From Lewinellaceae bacterium (GTDB lineage Bacteria; Bacteroidota; Bacteroidia; Chitinophagales; Saprospiraceae), in assembly GCA_020636155.1 (NCBI GenBank), contig JACJYM010000002.1, positions 1 to 64,000 of the forward strand: a DNA stretch of 64,000 bases, read 5' to 3'. The notes below the pieces were generated by a model. That model was given only the letters and a program-made list of their open reading frames with translations, was not told the DNA's origin and did no database searches. Below, piece after piece: positions 27,763 to 37,812 of this stretch (positions within the stretch are counted from its first letter, which is position 1; each line of letters begins with the position of its first letter). A program made the translations under genes and the position numbers.

Positions 27763-27793
27763 TTGAGGAAGTTTTTATTGAAAACTTCCTCAA
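27763..27793 (+). terminator. Rho-independent terminator after the DUF285 gene
   Basis: A perfect 13-bp stem (27763-27775 with 27781-27793) with a 5-nt loop, followed by the T-rich stretch TTGTTTGTTTT. Confidence 0.85.
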
Positions 27794-28165
27794 TTGTTTG
27801 TTTTCATGTAAGTGGGAATAAGCATGTTTGTTGAATATTAACCATAATCAAGGGTGATGAATTTAATGTGATTTCAACGAAAATCTAAAAATCGAACCCC
27901 AATAGTAGAGGGTTAAAATATTAGTTTTTCTTATTTTCGTCTCAATTTAGGTTGTGATATGACCTTTAGATTCATAGAAGTGTGACCTCATTCGGTAAAA
28001 TCGGCAAATACTTTGTGCTGATTAAACCTCTTATTACGACAAACCGCAATATTTAAAGAATCAATAGAACTAATGCCGTCACATTGGGTAATACAACATA
28101 ACTTTGAATAGAAAAAATTGTGGAAAATAGGTAGAAAGATATGGAAGTGCAAAATCCAAATAGAA

Positions 28166-28187
28166 GGATTTTAGATTTCTAAAATCC
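28166..28187. repeat. 22-bp palindrome in non-coding DNA
   Basis: GGATTTTAGA-TT-TCTAAAATCC is a perfect inverted repeat of 10 bp arms around a 2-nt centre, with no T-run after it. The tight centre suggests a protein-binding site rather than a terminator; its role is unknown. Confidence 0.4.
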
Positions 28188-28515
28188 GATTGAAGAAAAC
28201 AAATCATCATGGTAATGACTTCGCTATGATGAAAACAAAAATTCCAATAGATTGAGGTATTTAATTTATCTTCGTATGATAGCAGTAGATATTAGTCGGA
28301 AAGTGCCAGAGTTTGGAAGTGCGGCAAAAAATGGAACTAAACGGGCTTAGGGAGTTTGATAGAAATAAATATTTAATAAACCTCATTTTCAAATTTAAAT
28401 TTTCTTGTAACCTTGTCTAAGGCATTGACGAAGCCTATCAGGAGAGAATTTTTCCTCTTTATTGGATTGCATCAACAATTAACCCATGCTCATTTCTTTT
28501 ATCTTTAATTCTCTC

Positions 28516-28523
28516 TAACTTTG
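28516..28523 (+). promoter_or_regulatory. Candidate -7 element
   Basis: TAACTTTG fits the Bacteroidetes -7 consensus and lies 16 nt before the ATG at 28540. The -33 element is not clear. Confidence 0.4.
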
Positions 28524-28539
28524 TGGTAAATCACAGGGA

Positions 28540-29388
28540 ATGAAAAAATTCATACTGCTCATTTTTGTTCTATTTTCATGTAATGTCCAAGCACAACATG
28601 TCAATGAAAACTACGGTAGAAAAGGAAATTTTTTTGTCTATTGGGGGTGGAATAGAGCAACTTATACTAACTCAGATATTCATTTCCGAGGTGATAATTA
28701 TGATTTTATATTGAACAATGTGGTGGCTAAAGATCGTCAATCTGCTTTCGATCCAGAAATATATCTCAACCCTTCCAAAATGACAATTCCGCAATATAAT
28801 TTTAGAATAGGTTACTTTTTTAAGAACCATTACCAAATTTCTATTGGTGCAGACCATATGAAATATGTGATGCAAAATGGACAATCCGTAAAAATTAATG
28901 GGTATATCTCCAATGGCTACACTTCTCCCAGCGGCACCAATTATGATGCCACCTATGCAGATGATGACATCAATTTAAAAGAGGATTTTCTACTATTTGA
29001 ACATACCGATGGTCTGAACTATGAAAATATTGAAATACGAAGATTTGATGTAGTATGGGGAAGAAAAAATATAGCTTTTGCACTGAGTGAGGGACTGGGA
29101 GTGGGAGTGCTAGTTCCCCGCACTAACACAACTCTGATGAACAATGATCGTTATGATGAATTTCATCTTGCTGGTTATGCTTTTGGAGCAGTATTAGCGG
29201 CAAATGTGACAATTTTCAAATATTTTTTCATTCAAACTGAATGGAAAGGAGGATTTATCAATATGCCAGATATACGAACGACGATGAGTGTATCTGACCG
29301 GGCAAGCCAACATTTCTGGTTTTCACAATACAATATGGTCTTCGGAACTAATTTTCGTTTTAGTAGGAATGAGGATAATAAAAAATAA
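28540..29388 (+). CDS. Probable outer-membrane beta-barrel protein of unknown function
   Basis: The 282-residue protein has a signal peptide (MKKFILLIFVLFSCNVQAQ) and alternating aromatic strands such as NFFVYWGWNRATYTNSDI and FRIGYFFKNHYQISIGADHM. The C-terminal half resembles a barrel (FKYFFIQTEWKGGFINM, FWFSQYNMVFGTNFRFS). This pattern fits small outer-membrane proteins of Bacteroidetes, but I recognise no named family. It is flanked by a gene-free region and a convergent gene. Confidence 0.7.
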   Translation: MKKFILLIFVLFSCNVQAQHVNENYGRKGNFFVYWGWNRATYTNSDIHFRGDNYDFILNNVVAKDRQSAFDPEIYLNPSKMTIPQYNFRIGYFFKNHYQISIGADHMKYVMQNGQSVKINGYISNGYTSPSGTNYDATYADDDINLKEDFLLFEHTDGLNYENIEIRRFDVVWGRKNIAFALSEGLGVGVLVPRTNTTLMNNDRYDEFHLAGYAFGAVLAANVTIFKYFFIQTEWKGGFINMPDIRTTMSVSDRASQHFWFSQYNMVFGTNFRFSRNEDNKK

Positions 29389-29418
29389 AGCGTACTAGGG
29401 TTAGTCATTTATCTCTTA

Positions 29419-30489
29419 CTAAAATAACTCCAATTGCCTCCCGGCAGGAGGGACAAATAGAGTGCAGTCATGACTGAATTTCTTGGATTCAAAGGAAACC
29501 TTTTGTTTCCCAATTTTAAATTGCTGCATGATGATGTCCGCAAGCGGTCCTGAACCTCTCATCCGCTCGCCAAAAACATTGGCATTTAGATTTCCATGGT
29601 GTAAAGATTTGATTCCATTCAGAACTTTATCTTTCCTATCAGGAAAATGTTGTTCTAGCCATTCCTCAAACAATCCTGACAAATCGCCATTCAGCCGTAC
29701 GACCATAGCATAGATATCATTGACACCACATTTTTTTGCCATACTGACAATATCGAAAATTTCGTGGGTATTAATATAGGGTATCATGGGTGCAGCCAAA
29801 ATGTAGGTGGGTATCCCATTTTCGACTAATTGACAGGCAGTTTTCCACCGCAAGTCGAGATGAGAGGCACGTGGTTCGAGCTTTTTTCTTACCTCGTCAT
29901 CGACACCATTTATGGAAATGGCTACACTGACTAGATTCAAGGATGCCAAGGGCTTAAGAATATCTAAGTCCCTTAATATCAAGGAGTTTTTAGTGACGAT
30001 ACTTACGGGGTGCTTAAACTCTAATAGTTTAATAAGAATGTTCCGAGTTAATTCAAATTTTCTTTCCAAGGGTTGATAACAATCCGTATTGCCTGACAAC
30101 ATAATGGGTCTGACTTTCCATTTCGGGTGATTGAGTTCATCACATAAAATTTTGACTGCATTTTCTTTGACTAGAATCTTGGTTTCAAAAGAAAGCCCAC
30201 TGTCCAAATCCCAATAATGATGTGAATTGCGAGCATAACAATATATACAACCATGTTCGCATCCCTGATATGGATTAGCGGAATATTCAAACCCAATGTC
30301 TGGACTCTCCACCGTATTGATGAGGCTCTTGGCATGTGTCATGATGTATTGGGTTTTTATGGGTTCTAGCGATTCTTCTGTATGGGACGAATGGATGTCA
30401 AACTCCGGTACAATGATGTTTTTTGAAAACTTATTGTTTACTTTTTTTGAAGATCCTCTACCTTTTATTTTAAATTTTTTAGAATTCAT
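29419..30489 (-). CDS. PA0069-family radical SAM protein
   Basis: The 356-residue protein has the radical SAM iron-sulfur motif CEHGCIYC (Cys77, Cys81, Cys84) in the typical PA0069-family setting YSANPYQGCEHGCIYCYARN. Downstream motifs (PIMLSGNTDCYQPLE, VSIVTKNSLILRDLDIL, VSVAISING) match family members. The enzyme would use a [4Fe-4S] cluster to cleave S-adenosylmethionine. The substrate is unknown, although the family is distantly similar to spore photoproduct lyase. The gene converges on the preceding one and has no partner. Confidence 0.92.
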   Translation of the reverse strand: MNSKKFKIKGRGSSKKVNNKFSKNIIVPEFDIHSSHTEESLEPIKTQYIMTHAKSLINTVESPDIGFEYSANPYQGCEHGCIYCYARNSHHYWDLDSGLSFETKILVKENAVKILCDELNHPKWKVRPIMLSGNTDCYQPLERKFELTRNILIKLLEFKHPVSIVTKNSLILRDLDILKPLASLNLVSVAISINGVDDEVRKKLEPRASHLDLRWKTACQLVENGIPTYILAAPMIPYINTHEIFDIVSMAKKCGVNDIYAMVVRLNGDLSGLFEEWLEQHFPDRKDKVLNGIKSLHHGNLNANVFGERMRGSGPLADIIMQQFKIGKQKVSFESKKFSHDCTLFVPPAGRQLELF

Positions 30490-30586
30490 TCCACTTAGAA
30501 TGGCACATTTTGTCCATTATGGATAAAACAAATATCTCATTAATTTAGTTAAAGAATTAATTATTAAAGATTTTATAAATATTTTA

Positions 30587-30616
30587 TTGAACTTTATAAA
30601 GAATAAGTTACTTTTG
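30587..30616 (+). promoter_or_regulatory. rho: Bacteroidetes-type promoter for rho
   Basis: TTG (30587-30589), a 19-nt spacer and TACTTTTG (30609-30616) match the -33/-7 consensus. The predicted leader before the ATG at 30739 is about 115 nt, long enough for the autoregulation seen in other rho genes, but no regulatory fold was identified. Confidence 0.65.
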
Positions 30617-30738
30617 CACTGCAATAATTATTTATTTAAAATCACATCAAATATTTTCCTCAAACTTTACCGACACTATTTAGGGTTTTTGAAAAGATTG
30701 AGTGAAAATCATTTTAATACATTAAAATTTAGATTTGT

Positions 30739-32373
30739 ATGTTTGACATAATTCAGTTAAACGAAATGTTAGTGCCTGAATTGAGGGACGTAGCTGAAAA
30801 CTTAGGTTTAAAATCTTACAAAAGATTATCTAAACAAGATTTGATTTACAAGATTCTTGACGAACAAGCACTTGTAGGAGAAAAATCAAAACCGACTAAG
30901 GCGAATGAGAATACAAAAGCCGAAAAAGTTGAAAACACCAATACCGAGGTAAAAAAGCAACAAGATAAAAAACCTCAACATCACGGTGGAAATAAGCCGA
31001 ATCAAGATAATAATCAAAAATCTCGAAAGAGAAATAGGATTTCACCTTCTTCTCAACCGGTTGCAGTAGCCAAACCGGAAGATGAAGAAGCACTTCCTAT
31101 GGTGGAAGAAGCCAAAGTAGAAGTAGCTCCGAAACAAGAAAGTCAGCCTCAAAAAGTACAATCTGAAAATCAGCCACAACCGCAAAAACCAGTACAAAAG
31201 CACAGAAATCAACCCGAAAAAGCACCAGAAAAGCCAAAATTTGTGGTGGAGCTTGACGGAATTGTAGAAGGAGAAGGAGTACTTGAGATGATGCCTGATG
31301 GGTTTGGGTTTTTGAGATCTTCAGATTATAATTACTTGTCTTCACCGGATGATATATATGTATCGCCTTCGCAGATAAAGCTATTTGGGTTAAAAACAGG
31401 TGACACTGTATTAGGAGCAGTGAGACCTCCAAAAGAAGGCGAAAAATATTTCGCTTTGTTGAGAGTGAGTAAAATAAATGGTCATGATCCATTACAAATC
31501 AGAGAAAGAGTACCATTTGACTATCTGACACCATTATTTCCAAATCAAAAATTTAATCTGACCACAAGAACCGACGGAAAAGATTATGGAAATAGGATGA
31601 TTGACCTTTTTGCTCCGATAGGTAAGGGACAAAGAGGATTGATTGTAGCACAACCAAAAACAGGTAAGACCTTCTTACTAAAGGATATAGCGAATGCCAT
31701 TGCTAAAAATCATCCTGAGTGCTACTTGATCGTATTACTTATCGATGAGAGACCAGAGGAGGTGACGGATATGAGACGCAGTGTAGATGCGGAGGTGATT
31801 GCCAGTACATTTGACGAACCGGCAGAGAACCACGTAAGAGTGGCGGGGTTGGTTCTTGAGAAAGCAAAAAGATTGGTAGAGAGTGGTCACGATGTCGTGA
31901 TATTACTTGATTCTATCACAAGATTGGCAAGAGCATACAACACTGTGGCGCCTACCAGCGGTAGAGTACTATCGGGTGGGGTAGAAGCGAATGCATTGCA
32001 TAAGCCTAAGAAATTCTTTGGTGCTGCCCGAAACCTAGAGCATGGTGGATCATTTACCATATTGGCTACAGCCTTGACTGATACCGGCTCTAAGATGGAT
32101 GAAGTCATATTCGAGGAGTTCAAAGGTACGGGTAACATGGAGTTGCAGCTAGACCGAACATTGGCAAATAAGAGGTTATATCCTTCCATTGATTTGACTC
32201 GATCAAGTACAAGAAGGGAAGAGCTGCTCATGGATGAGAGTACCTTGCAAAAAATGTTCATATTGAGAAAACACCTAGCTGATATGAAGCCGGATGAAGC
32301 AATGGAATTTTTGCGTAAGCATATGTATGGTACGAAAGACAACGAAGAGTTCTTGACTTCCATGAATGGGTAA
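30739..32373 (+). CDS. rho: Transcription termination factor Rho
   Basis: The 544-residue hexameric RNA helicase ends transcription of untranslated RNA. An N-terminal Rho_N helix bundle (residues about 5-40) is followed by a Gln/Lys/Pro/Asn-rich disordered insert (about 50-165), a cold-shock-like RNA-binding domain (from about 175; LEMMPDGFGFLRSSDYNYL) and the ATPase core with Walker A AQPKTGKTFLL, Walker B VILLDSITRLARAYN and the secondary RNA-binding segment after it. The insert is common in Bacteroidetes Rho and may promote condensation or RNA capture. Confidence 0.97.
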   Translation: MFDIIQLNEMLVPELRDVAENLGLKSYKRLSKQDLIYKILDEQALVGEKSKPTKANENTKAEKVENTNTEVKKQQDKKPQHHGGNKPNQDNNQKSRKRNRISPSSQPVAVAKPEDEEALPMVEEAKVEVAPKQESQPQKVQSENQPQPQKPVQKHRNQPEKAPEKPKFVVELDGIVEGEGVLEMMPDGFGFLRSSDYNYLSSPDDIYVSPSQIKLFGLKTGDTVLGAVRPPKEGEKYFALLRVSKINGHDPLQIRERVPFDYLTPLFPNQKFNLTTRTDGKDYGNRMIDLFAPIGKGQRGLIVAQPKTGKTFLLKDIANAIAKNHPECYLIVLLIDERPEEVTDMRRSVDAEVIASTFDEPAENHVRVAGLVLEKAKRLVESGHDVVILLDSITRLARAYNTVAPTSGRVLSGGVEANALHKPKKFFGAARNLEHGGSFTILATALTDTGSKMDEVIFEEFKGTGNMELQLDRTLANKRLYPSIDLTRSSTRREELLMDESTLQKMFILRKHLADMKPDEAMEFLRKHMYGTKDNEEFLTSMNG

Positions 32374-32399
32374 TTTTAAAAATTATTTCTCAGAAATTT

Positions 32400-32430
32400 T
32401 TTCATATTAATTGTAAAAGACGTATATTTG
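32400..32430 (+). promoter_or_regulatory. rpmH: Promoter for rpmH
   Basis: TTTC (32400-32403), a 19-nt spacer and TATATTTG (32423-32430) fit the Bacteroidetes consensus with one mismatch in the -33 block. The ATG of rpmH is 41 nt downstream. Confidence 0.6.
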
Positions 32431-32470
32431 CAACTCTTTAAGAAAAAGGGTATTATTAAAGTAATATAAG

Positions 32471-32626
32471 ATGAAAAGAACATATCAGCCATCCAGAAGA
32501 AAAAGAGCAAACAAGCACGGTTTCAGATCAAGAATGAAATCTAAAGACGGTAGAAAAGTGCTTGCTAGAAGAAGAGCTAAAGGAAGACTTAGACTTACCG
32601 TTTCTGACGAAGTGAAAGGTAAATAA
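32471..32626 (+). CDS. rpmH: Ribosomal protein L34
   Basis: The 51-residue basic protein begins MKRTYQPSRRKRANKHGFRS and contains RMKSKDGRKVLARRRAKGR, the universal L34 signature. It is a component of the large ribosomal subunit. The rpmH-rnpA order is the usual bacterial arrangement. A terminator hairpin lies between the two genes here. Confidence 0.98.
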   Translation: MKRTYQPSRRKRANKHGFRSRMKSKDGRKVLARRRAKGRLRLTVSDEVKGK

Positions 32627-32672
32627 TTAATTAGAAAATATACCTGAGGAGAGAACGGTTGTTTTCTTCAAT

Positions 32673-32705
32673 AAATTCCGGTTGCTATTTAAGTTGCCGG
32701 AATTT
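32673..32705 (+). terminator. Terminator or attenuator between rpmH and rnpA
   Basis: A 9-bp stem (AAATTCCGG with CCGGAATTT) around a 15-nt loop is followed by TTATTTTAG. It may lower rnpA expression relative to rpmH. Confidence 0.7.
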
Positions 32706-32782
32706 TTATTTTAGACCTTTTATAAAATCATGCAATTCATGTTCTCCTTATCTTTAGATCTTGACCAAAAATAGTAAAATCG

Positions 32783-33169
32783 TTGAAGCAATTTGGAATA
32801 AAAAAAATAGAGAGGCTTAAGTCCAAAAAAAGCATCGACACTTTATTCGCCAAGGGTGATTCCGTATTTGCTTATCCCTTAAAACTAATTTACAAGACCA
32901 CAACAGAAACTGACAATCTCGGTCTGATTTCATTTGGAATTTCTGTGCCAAAAAGAAGTTTTAAAAGAGCTGTGGATAGAAACCTTTTGAAGCGAAGGAT
33001 TAGGGAGGCTTATCGGCTCAATAATCACCCTTTGAAAAATCACATTTCAGAGTCTCAACACCAATTATCAATGATGTTTATCTATGTCGGAAAAACTGTA
33101 GAACCCTATGAAATCATAGAGAAAGGCATGACAAAAGTCCTTTCCAATCTTGAGCAAAAACCGAAATAA
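32783..33169 (+). CDS. rnpA: Ribonuclease P protein component
   Basis: The 128-residue basic protein assists the RNase P RNA in 5' processing of tRNA precursors. It begins at a TTG codon with KQFGIKKIERLKSKKSIDTL, and the RNR motif region reads RAVDRNLLKRRIREAYRLN, which is diagnostic. It lies downstream of rpmH, and its stop is 4 bp from the convergent M42 peptidase gene. Confidence 0.93.
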   Translation: MKQFGIKKIERLKSKKSIDTLFAKGDSVFAYPLKLIYKTTTETDNLGLISFGISVPKRSFKRAVDRNLLKRRIREAYRLNNHPLKNHISESQHQLSMMFIYVGKTVEPYEIIEKGMTKVLSNLEQKPK

Positions 33170-33173
33170 TTCC

Positions 33174-34223
33174 TTACCAATTCATATCAAAATCAGACAT
33201 TCCCTTGACACTCTCCACCAGCAATTCAATACTATGTGCCACATCATTTTTGTCACACATTTCTATTACTTGGTGCAAGTACCTTGTCGGAATCGAAATG
33301 CCACCTGCGATGGATCCGCCCTTGCTATATCGTTGCAAGCTCGCAGTGTCGGTTCCTCCGGCTGGCAGAATTTCCATTTGATACGGAATTTTATGTGTCT
33401 GCGCCATGGTTTTTAGATACCTGACCATGCGTTGGTCACAGATAGTCATGCCATCCAATACTTTTATGGCCGTTCCATTTCCCAACTTGGTGCAGACTTC
33501 TTGCCCCGAAGCACCGGGTAAATCAAAAGCAAGAGTCGTGTCGAGATTAATCACAAAATCTGGATTTACCGAAGATGCAACCGCAGTTGCACCACGTAGT
33601 CCTACCTCTTCCTGTACTGTAAAAAGGGCATAAAAGTCGTAAGGGATTCTTTGAGATTTTAGTTTCTTTAACGCTTCTATCAGTATGAAGACAGATATGC
33701 GGTTATCAATCGATTTGCTATTGATGCAGTCACCCATTTGTATCAATTCACGTTCTCTAGTAATTGGGTCACCTATCTCAATATATTGACATACCTCTTC
33801 TTTTTTCATACCGGTATCAATGAAATATTCCTTGATTTGAGGTGCTTTATTTCTTTCTTCCGGTGTCATCACGTGTATTGGTTTACTACCCATCACACCG
33901 ATGATGTTTTTTTTTCCGTGAATGATGACTCGTTGAGCTGTTAGGGTTTTCGGGTCAAATCCACCAAGAGTATGGAATCTCACAAAACCATCTTCATCAA
34001 TATGAGTGACGATGAAGCTGATTTCATCGATATGGGCTGGACATGCCAACTTTTTAGAAGAATCTTTGCCTTTTATTATTGCAATAAGATTGCCAAGAGC
34101 ATCAATACGGTACTCATCGACGTGGTTTTTGATTTCTTCAATTACGAGATTTCTTATTTTATTTTCAAAGCCCGGAGCACCTGGGCATTCACATATTCTT
34201 TTTAGAAGTTCTATATCTAGCAT
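33174..34223 (-). CDS. M42 family aminopeptidase (FrvX-like)
   Basis: The 349-residue metallopeptidase has the di-metal site of the M42 family: HID at 64-66 (CPAHIDEISF), Asp173 in IDNRIS, the Glu pair at 205-206 in VQEEVGLRGA, and later Asp and His ligands (VINLDTTLAFD; YLHQVIEM). Such enzymes form large tetrahedral assemblies that trim N-terminal residues from peptides in the cytosol. The length is typical. No signal peptide is present. Confidence 0.92.
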   Translation of the reverse strand: MLDIELLKRICECPGAPGFENKIRNLVIEEIKNHVDEYRIDALGNLIAIIKGKDSSKKLACPAHIDEISFIVTHIDEDGFVRFHTLGGFDPKTLTAQRVIIHGKKNIIGVMGSKPIHVMTPEERNKAPQIKEYFIDTGMKKEEVCQYIEIGDPITRERELIQMGDCINSKSIDNRISVFILIEALKKLKSQRIPYDFYALFTVQEEVGLRGATAVASSVNPDFVINLDTTLAFDLPGASGQEVCTKLGNGTAIKVLDGMTICDQRMVRYLKTMAQTHKIPYQMEILPAGGTDTASLQRYSKGGSIAGGISIPTRYLHQVIEMCDKNDVAHSIELLVESVKGMSDFDMNW

Positions 34224-34491
34224 TTTATGTTATGTATCTTTTCGGGGCTTAAAAGTACATATTACCTCTAAGATATTTGGATTAAATTGAGAATTTTTGG
34301 GAATTTTTGTGACATATGATACGTTTAAAAATACAATGGCGACAATTTCTTTTTGAAAATTACTGCAGATTTAAACATGCCTTATAAGGTGAATTTTTGT
34401 TTAACCAAAATTACAATTCCTGATATTTAAAATTATCTTAAGTGAAATTATTGGTATAATATTTGTTATCTAATTTATAAAAACTAATAAA

Positions 34492-37246
34492 ATGAAAATT
34501 TTAAACATTGTACTATTAACGGCTGTCTTTTTAATGATAACCTGTACTATTCATGCTCAATTGTCTGAGATGATTATGAATTCGGATTTAGTAATCGAGG
34601 GGAAAGTTGTGAAATCAACACCCAAGTGGAACGACGATCATACGCTGATTATAACTGAAAATCAGATTCTAGTCGGCTCGATTTTTAAGGGTTAGGTGAA
34701 TGATTCGATCATTGTGCTAAATACTCCTGGTGGTTTTCTTGATGATCAACTCCATATGCAGACACATTCATTGCAATTAAGCGAAAGCTTACGGGGTTAT
34801 TTTTTTCTAAGTGAAAAGAAAGAGAGGATATACTCCGGCATTTGGCGAACATTCTTTTTTCAGAAAAGCCAATGCCACTGCAAAGGCTTCACTATATGTA
34901 TCAGGAGAGAAGTGGAGTGTAGAAAGGTTTGAAAGTGCAATTGCGGATGTTAACAGATTTCCGAGACTGACTTACGAAGAAAACCTACAGTTATTGAATG
35001 GGGAGGGACGGCAGCGACGAGATACATGCGATATCATTCCCTCCGCAAGGAAGGATAATACGATGGAATTCACCTTTGAGAATGTGAGATATACCAATAA
35101 TTTTAAAAATTTGGATTTTGATGTGATGGTGAAGGTCAATACTCCGGGACTTAAATTTGGGAGAGCACAACTGTATATAGATTATTCTCAGGAGTTTGGT
35201 ACCAGCGTGATAGCTAATAATACGGTGACGGTAACCAGAGGCATCATTATACAGGATACCACCATGTATACGCTGAATGTAAAGGACTATGCATCGCAGA
35301 TTATGAGTATAAATATTGATTCTCCCAATCCGGGCAATACGCTATTCACTTTGTCGGAGAACCCTGAATCAATAATACACGTATCGCTCGATATTACAGA
35401 CTTTACCCAGATAGGCAATATTTCTTTTGACGATATAGACGTAACAGGGCAGGTGCAGTACTGGTGCAATGGTAGCTATGAGCCTTTTGATAATGTAATT
35501 TTTGATGAACCTATATATTCAGTTAACGGTAACCCGAACAGTGAAATTGGTATTGAATATACTTTTGAAAACATTTCTTACAATTCAAATATGAATAGAT
35601 TAAGCGTGGATATATTTGCCAAATCAACTTCATCTTCTTATTATTCAAATGGAGAAATATACATAGACTATAATGAAAATGGTTTTGGAACCTTTGTTTG
35701 GGCTAGTAATAATGCAGAATTTACCCTACAAGGGGGTATTTTAGATCAATCGGTATATCTTCCTACTTTTACGGACTATGATAACAATACATTATCTTTG
35801 CTATTGTTTGGATTAGATGAATCAAATCTTTCTACTCTTGACCAAACGCCTCAAAAAATTGGCAAAATTACTTTTACCGTCGATCCTTCCAAGTGTTCTC
35901 AACTGTTAGGTCTTGCTTTTAACATTGAAACCATATTCGGCATTAATACTCACTATACCGGAACAATGCCGATTCCAAATGAATATTATTCGCCCGTTGT
36001 CATTGATGATGAAGAAAATTCTTCTATATGTGGATGCATGGATAAGCCCGAAATTACATCCTTTAGCCCTACTACGATACATGCCGGTACTGGAGAAATC
36101 CTTACTATCACTGGAAGCAAGTTTGGTAATTGGGATGAGACTAAATGCACCGTGATATTCCCTAATGGCGATGCAGACGGAGGAGACACTGAGGCTGGTA
36201 TTAAAGATTTTGAATGGGATGGCATAATACATTGGTCAGATACTGAAATAAAGATAAAAGTACCCTCAACGGATAAGAACTCTGGAACTTCAAGACCAGC
36301 GAGTACAGGAAAAATTAAAATAAAAAACCAATGTGGCACTTCTAATCAGTCTAGTACGGTACTGCAAATACCCTATAGTATATTTAATTATAGACCTACG
36401 ACTTATTCTTTTCCTAGAAAATTGACCCTTGAAGCACAAAAGAAAAACGGCATCTGCATGCAGTATGCTCCCGATGTACCTATCTGGGTAAGGGATGCAT
36501 TCGAGGATGCCCTCACTGACTGGTGTGGTACTACGGGCATTAATTTTTATCTAGGAGGAGAATCCAATAATAGCGAATTAGACGATGATGATGGGGTTAA
36601 CTTAATAACATTTTCTAATACTGGCACTGGTGGAGAGATGGAAACATCATCATTTTACTTTTTAAGTAACTATTGCGATATTGATAAGGGTTTTGCATTC
36701 AAAGAAATAGATTTTGAGATAAGATCTTCATTAACCAATCCTACTCAGCAAGATGAAGTTCAAATGCGTGAGATCATCAAGCATGAGCTAGGTCATGCAC
36801 ACATGCTGACTCATGCGAGGAGTGGCTCTACCTCTTTTCAGTATCTGATGCACCCCAATGGTAACTCAGGTGGATTCATTACCGCTGACGATGCCACGGG
36901 AGCAAATCTGGTATTTGTCAATAGTAACTATATTATCTCAGAATGTGGCATTCCTATAGGAAGTGGAGAATGTGGTATGAGTTGCGGATCGTCGTCAGTG
37001 AGTGATAATCACATCACTAAGTTTAACGCAATGGTCTATCCTAATCCTACACAATCCGGCGTGTTTATATATTTACAGCAGGACTATGACGATCTAAGCA
37101 TATCCGTACTAAATAGCTTGGGTGATGAGCTAAATCGTTATACAAGCTTGACGAATTATATTCCTCTTCCAGAGCGGGGTGGCTTATATATCCTCAAGAT
37201 CACAATAGATGGGCAGAGCAAGGGCTACAAAATAGTGAAGCCATGA
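34492..37246 (+). pseudogene. Matrixin-like T9SS protein gene, interrupted by a stop and a frameshift
   Basis: A signal peptide (MKILNIVLLTAVFLMITCTIHAQ) and start domain are read from 34492 to an in-frame TAG at 34693-34695. The same frame continues to about 34820, then sense moves to the next frame, which stays open to 37246. The long part contains two cohesin-like beta domains (YTFENISYNSNMNRLSVDIF), an IPT/TIG domain (ITSFSPTTIHAGTGEILTI), and a zinc protease domain with HELGHAHMLTH (36782-36814, HExxHxxxxxH), then a T9SS sorting domain (VYPNPTQSGVFIYL). The intact gene would encode a secreted metalloprotease-like protein of about 920 residues. Two breaks suggest decay, though an assembly or read error is possible. 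Confidence 0.75.
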
Positions 37247-37812
37247 AGATAATCGCATTATTGACTACAATCAGCTTGATATCTGCTTGTAAATCACCTA
37301 AAGAGTTAACTGCATATGATCTGTGTAGGCAGGAGTTGACCGCCTATTGTAAGGATTTGGCATCTTACATCTATACCACTGATGGAGGCAATACGTATCG
37401 GTTCAGGAATGAACTGATAGAGGTGCCAGAGGGCTACCGTGACATAAGGTGGTGGAGTCAAAACTACGAATGGGTACATGGTTTAGACTCAATGGCCACC
37501 CAGCATATGATTTACTCCAAAAGGCTAGAAAAACTGCTGGAGTTTGACTGCCCACTCCATAAAGAAGACGTGATCAAGTACTTTGGGATACCACATACGA
37601 AGTATCACGGCTCGGGAGACTTGTCAAAATCAAAGTCTTTGTTGTATGAGTTTAATACACCGAATTACCATGACTGCTACAATCCGGACAAGTCGGGAAT
37701 ATCAAAATATGCCGATTGTGCACCGATATTTTTTGAATTAGATTCTTTAAATAATGTTTATAGAATAAGTTTGGTAATGTTTGAGACTATGACAGATTTA
37801 TTGGAAAGGTGA
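37243..37812 (+). CDS. Lipoprotein of unknown function
   Basis: The 189-residue protein has a lipoprotein signal with lipobox ISAC (Cys16) followed by KSPKELTAYDLC. The mature part has no recognised domain, but the segment CPLHKEDVIKYFGIPHTKYHG resembles a SmpA/OmlA-like motif in position only. Its ATG overlaps the stop of the matrixin-like gene by 4 bp, so the two were one translational unit. A decayed copy follows immediately. Confidence 0.7.
   Translation: MKIIALLTTISLISACKSPKELTAYDLCRQELTAYCKDLASYIYTTDGGNTYRFRNELIEVPEGYRDIRWWSQNYEWVHGLDSMATQHMIYSKRLEKLLEFDCPLHKEDVIKYFGIPHTKYHGSGDLSKSKSLLYEFNTPNYHDCYNPDKSGISKYADCAPIFFELDSLNNVYRISLVMFETMTDLLER

Larger units (their letters stand above)
27745..28515. 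other. Long gene-free stretch
   Basis: About 770 bases with no supportable gene on either strand. They hold a strong terminator at the left end and a 22-bp palindrome in the middle. No transposase or other relic could be recognised. Confidence 0.55.
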
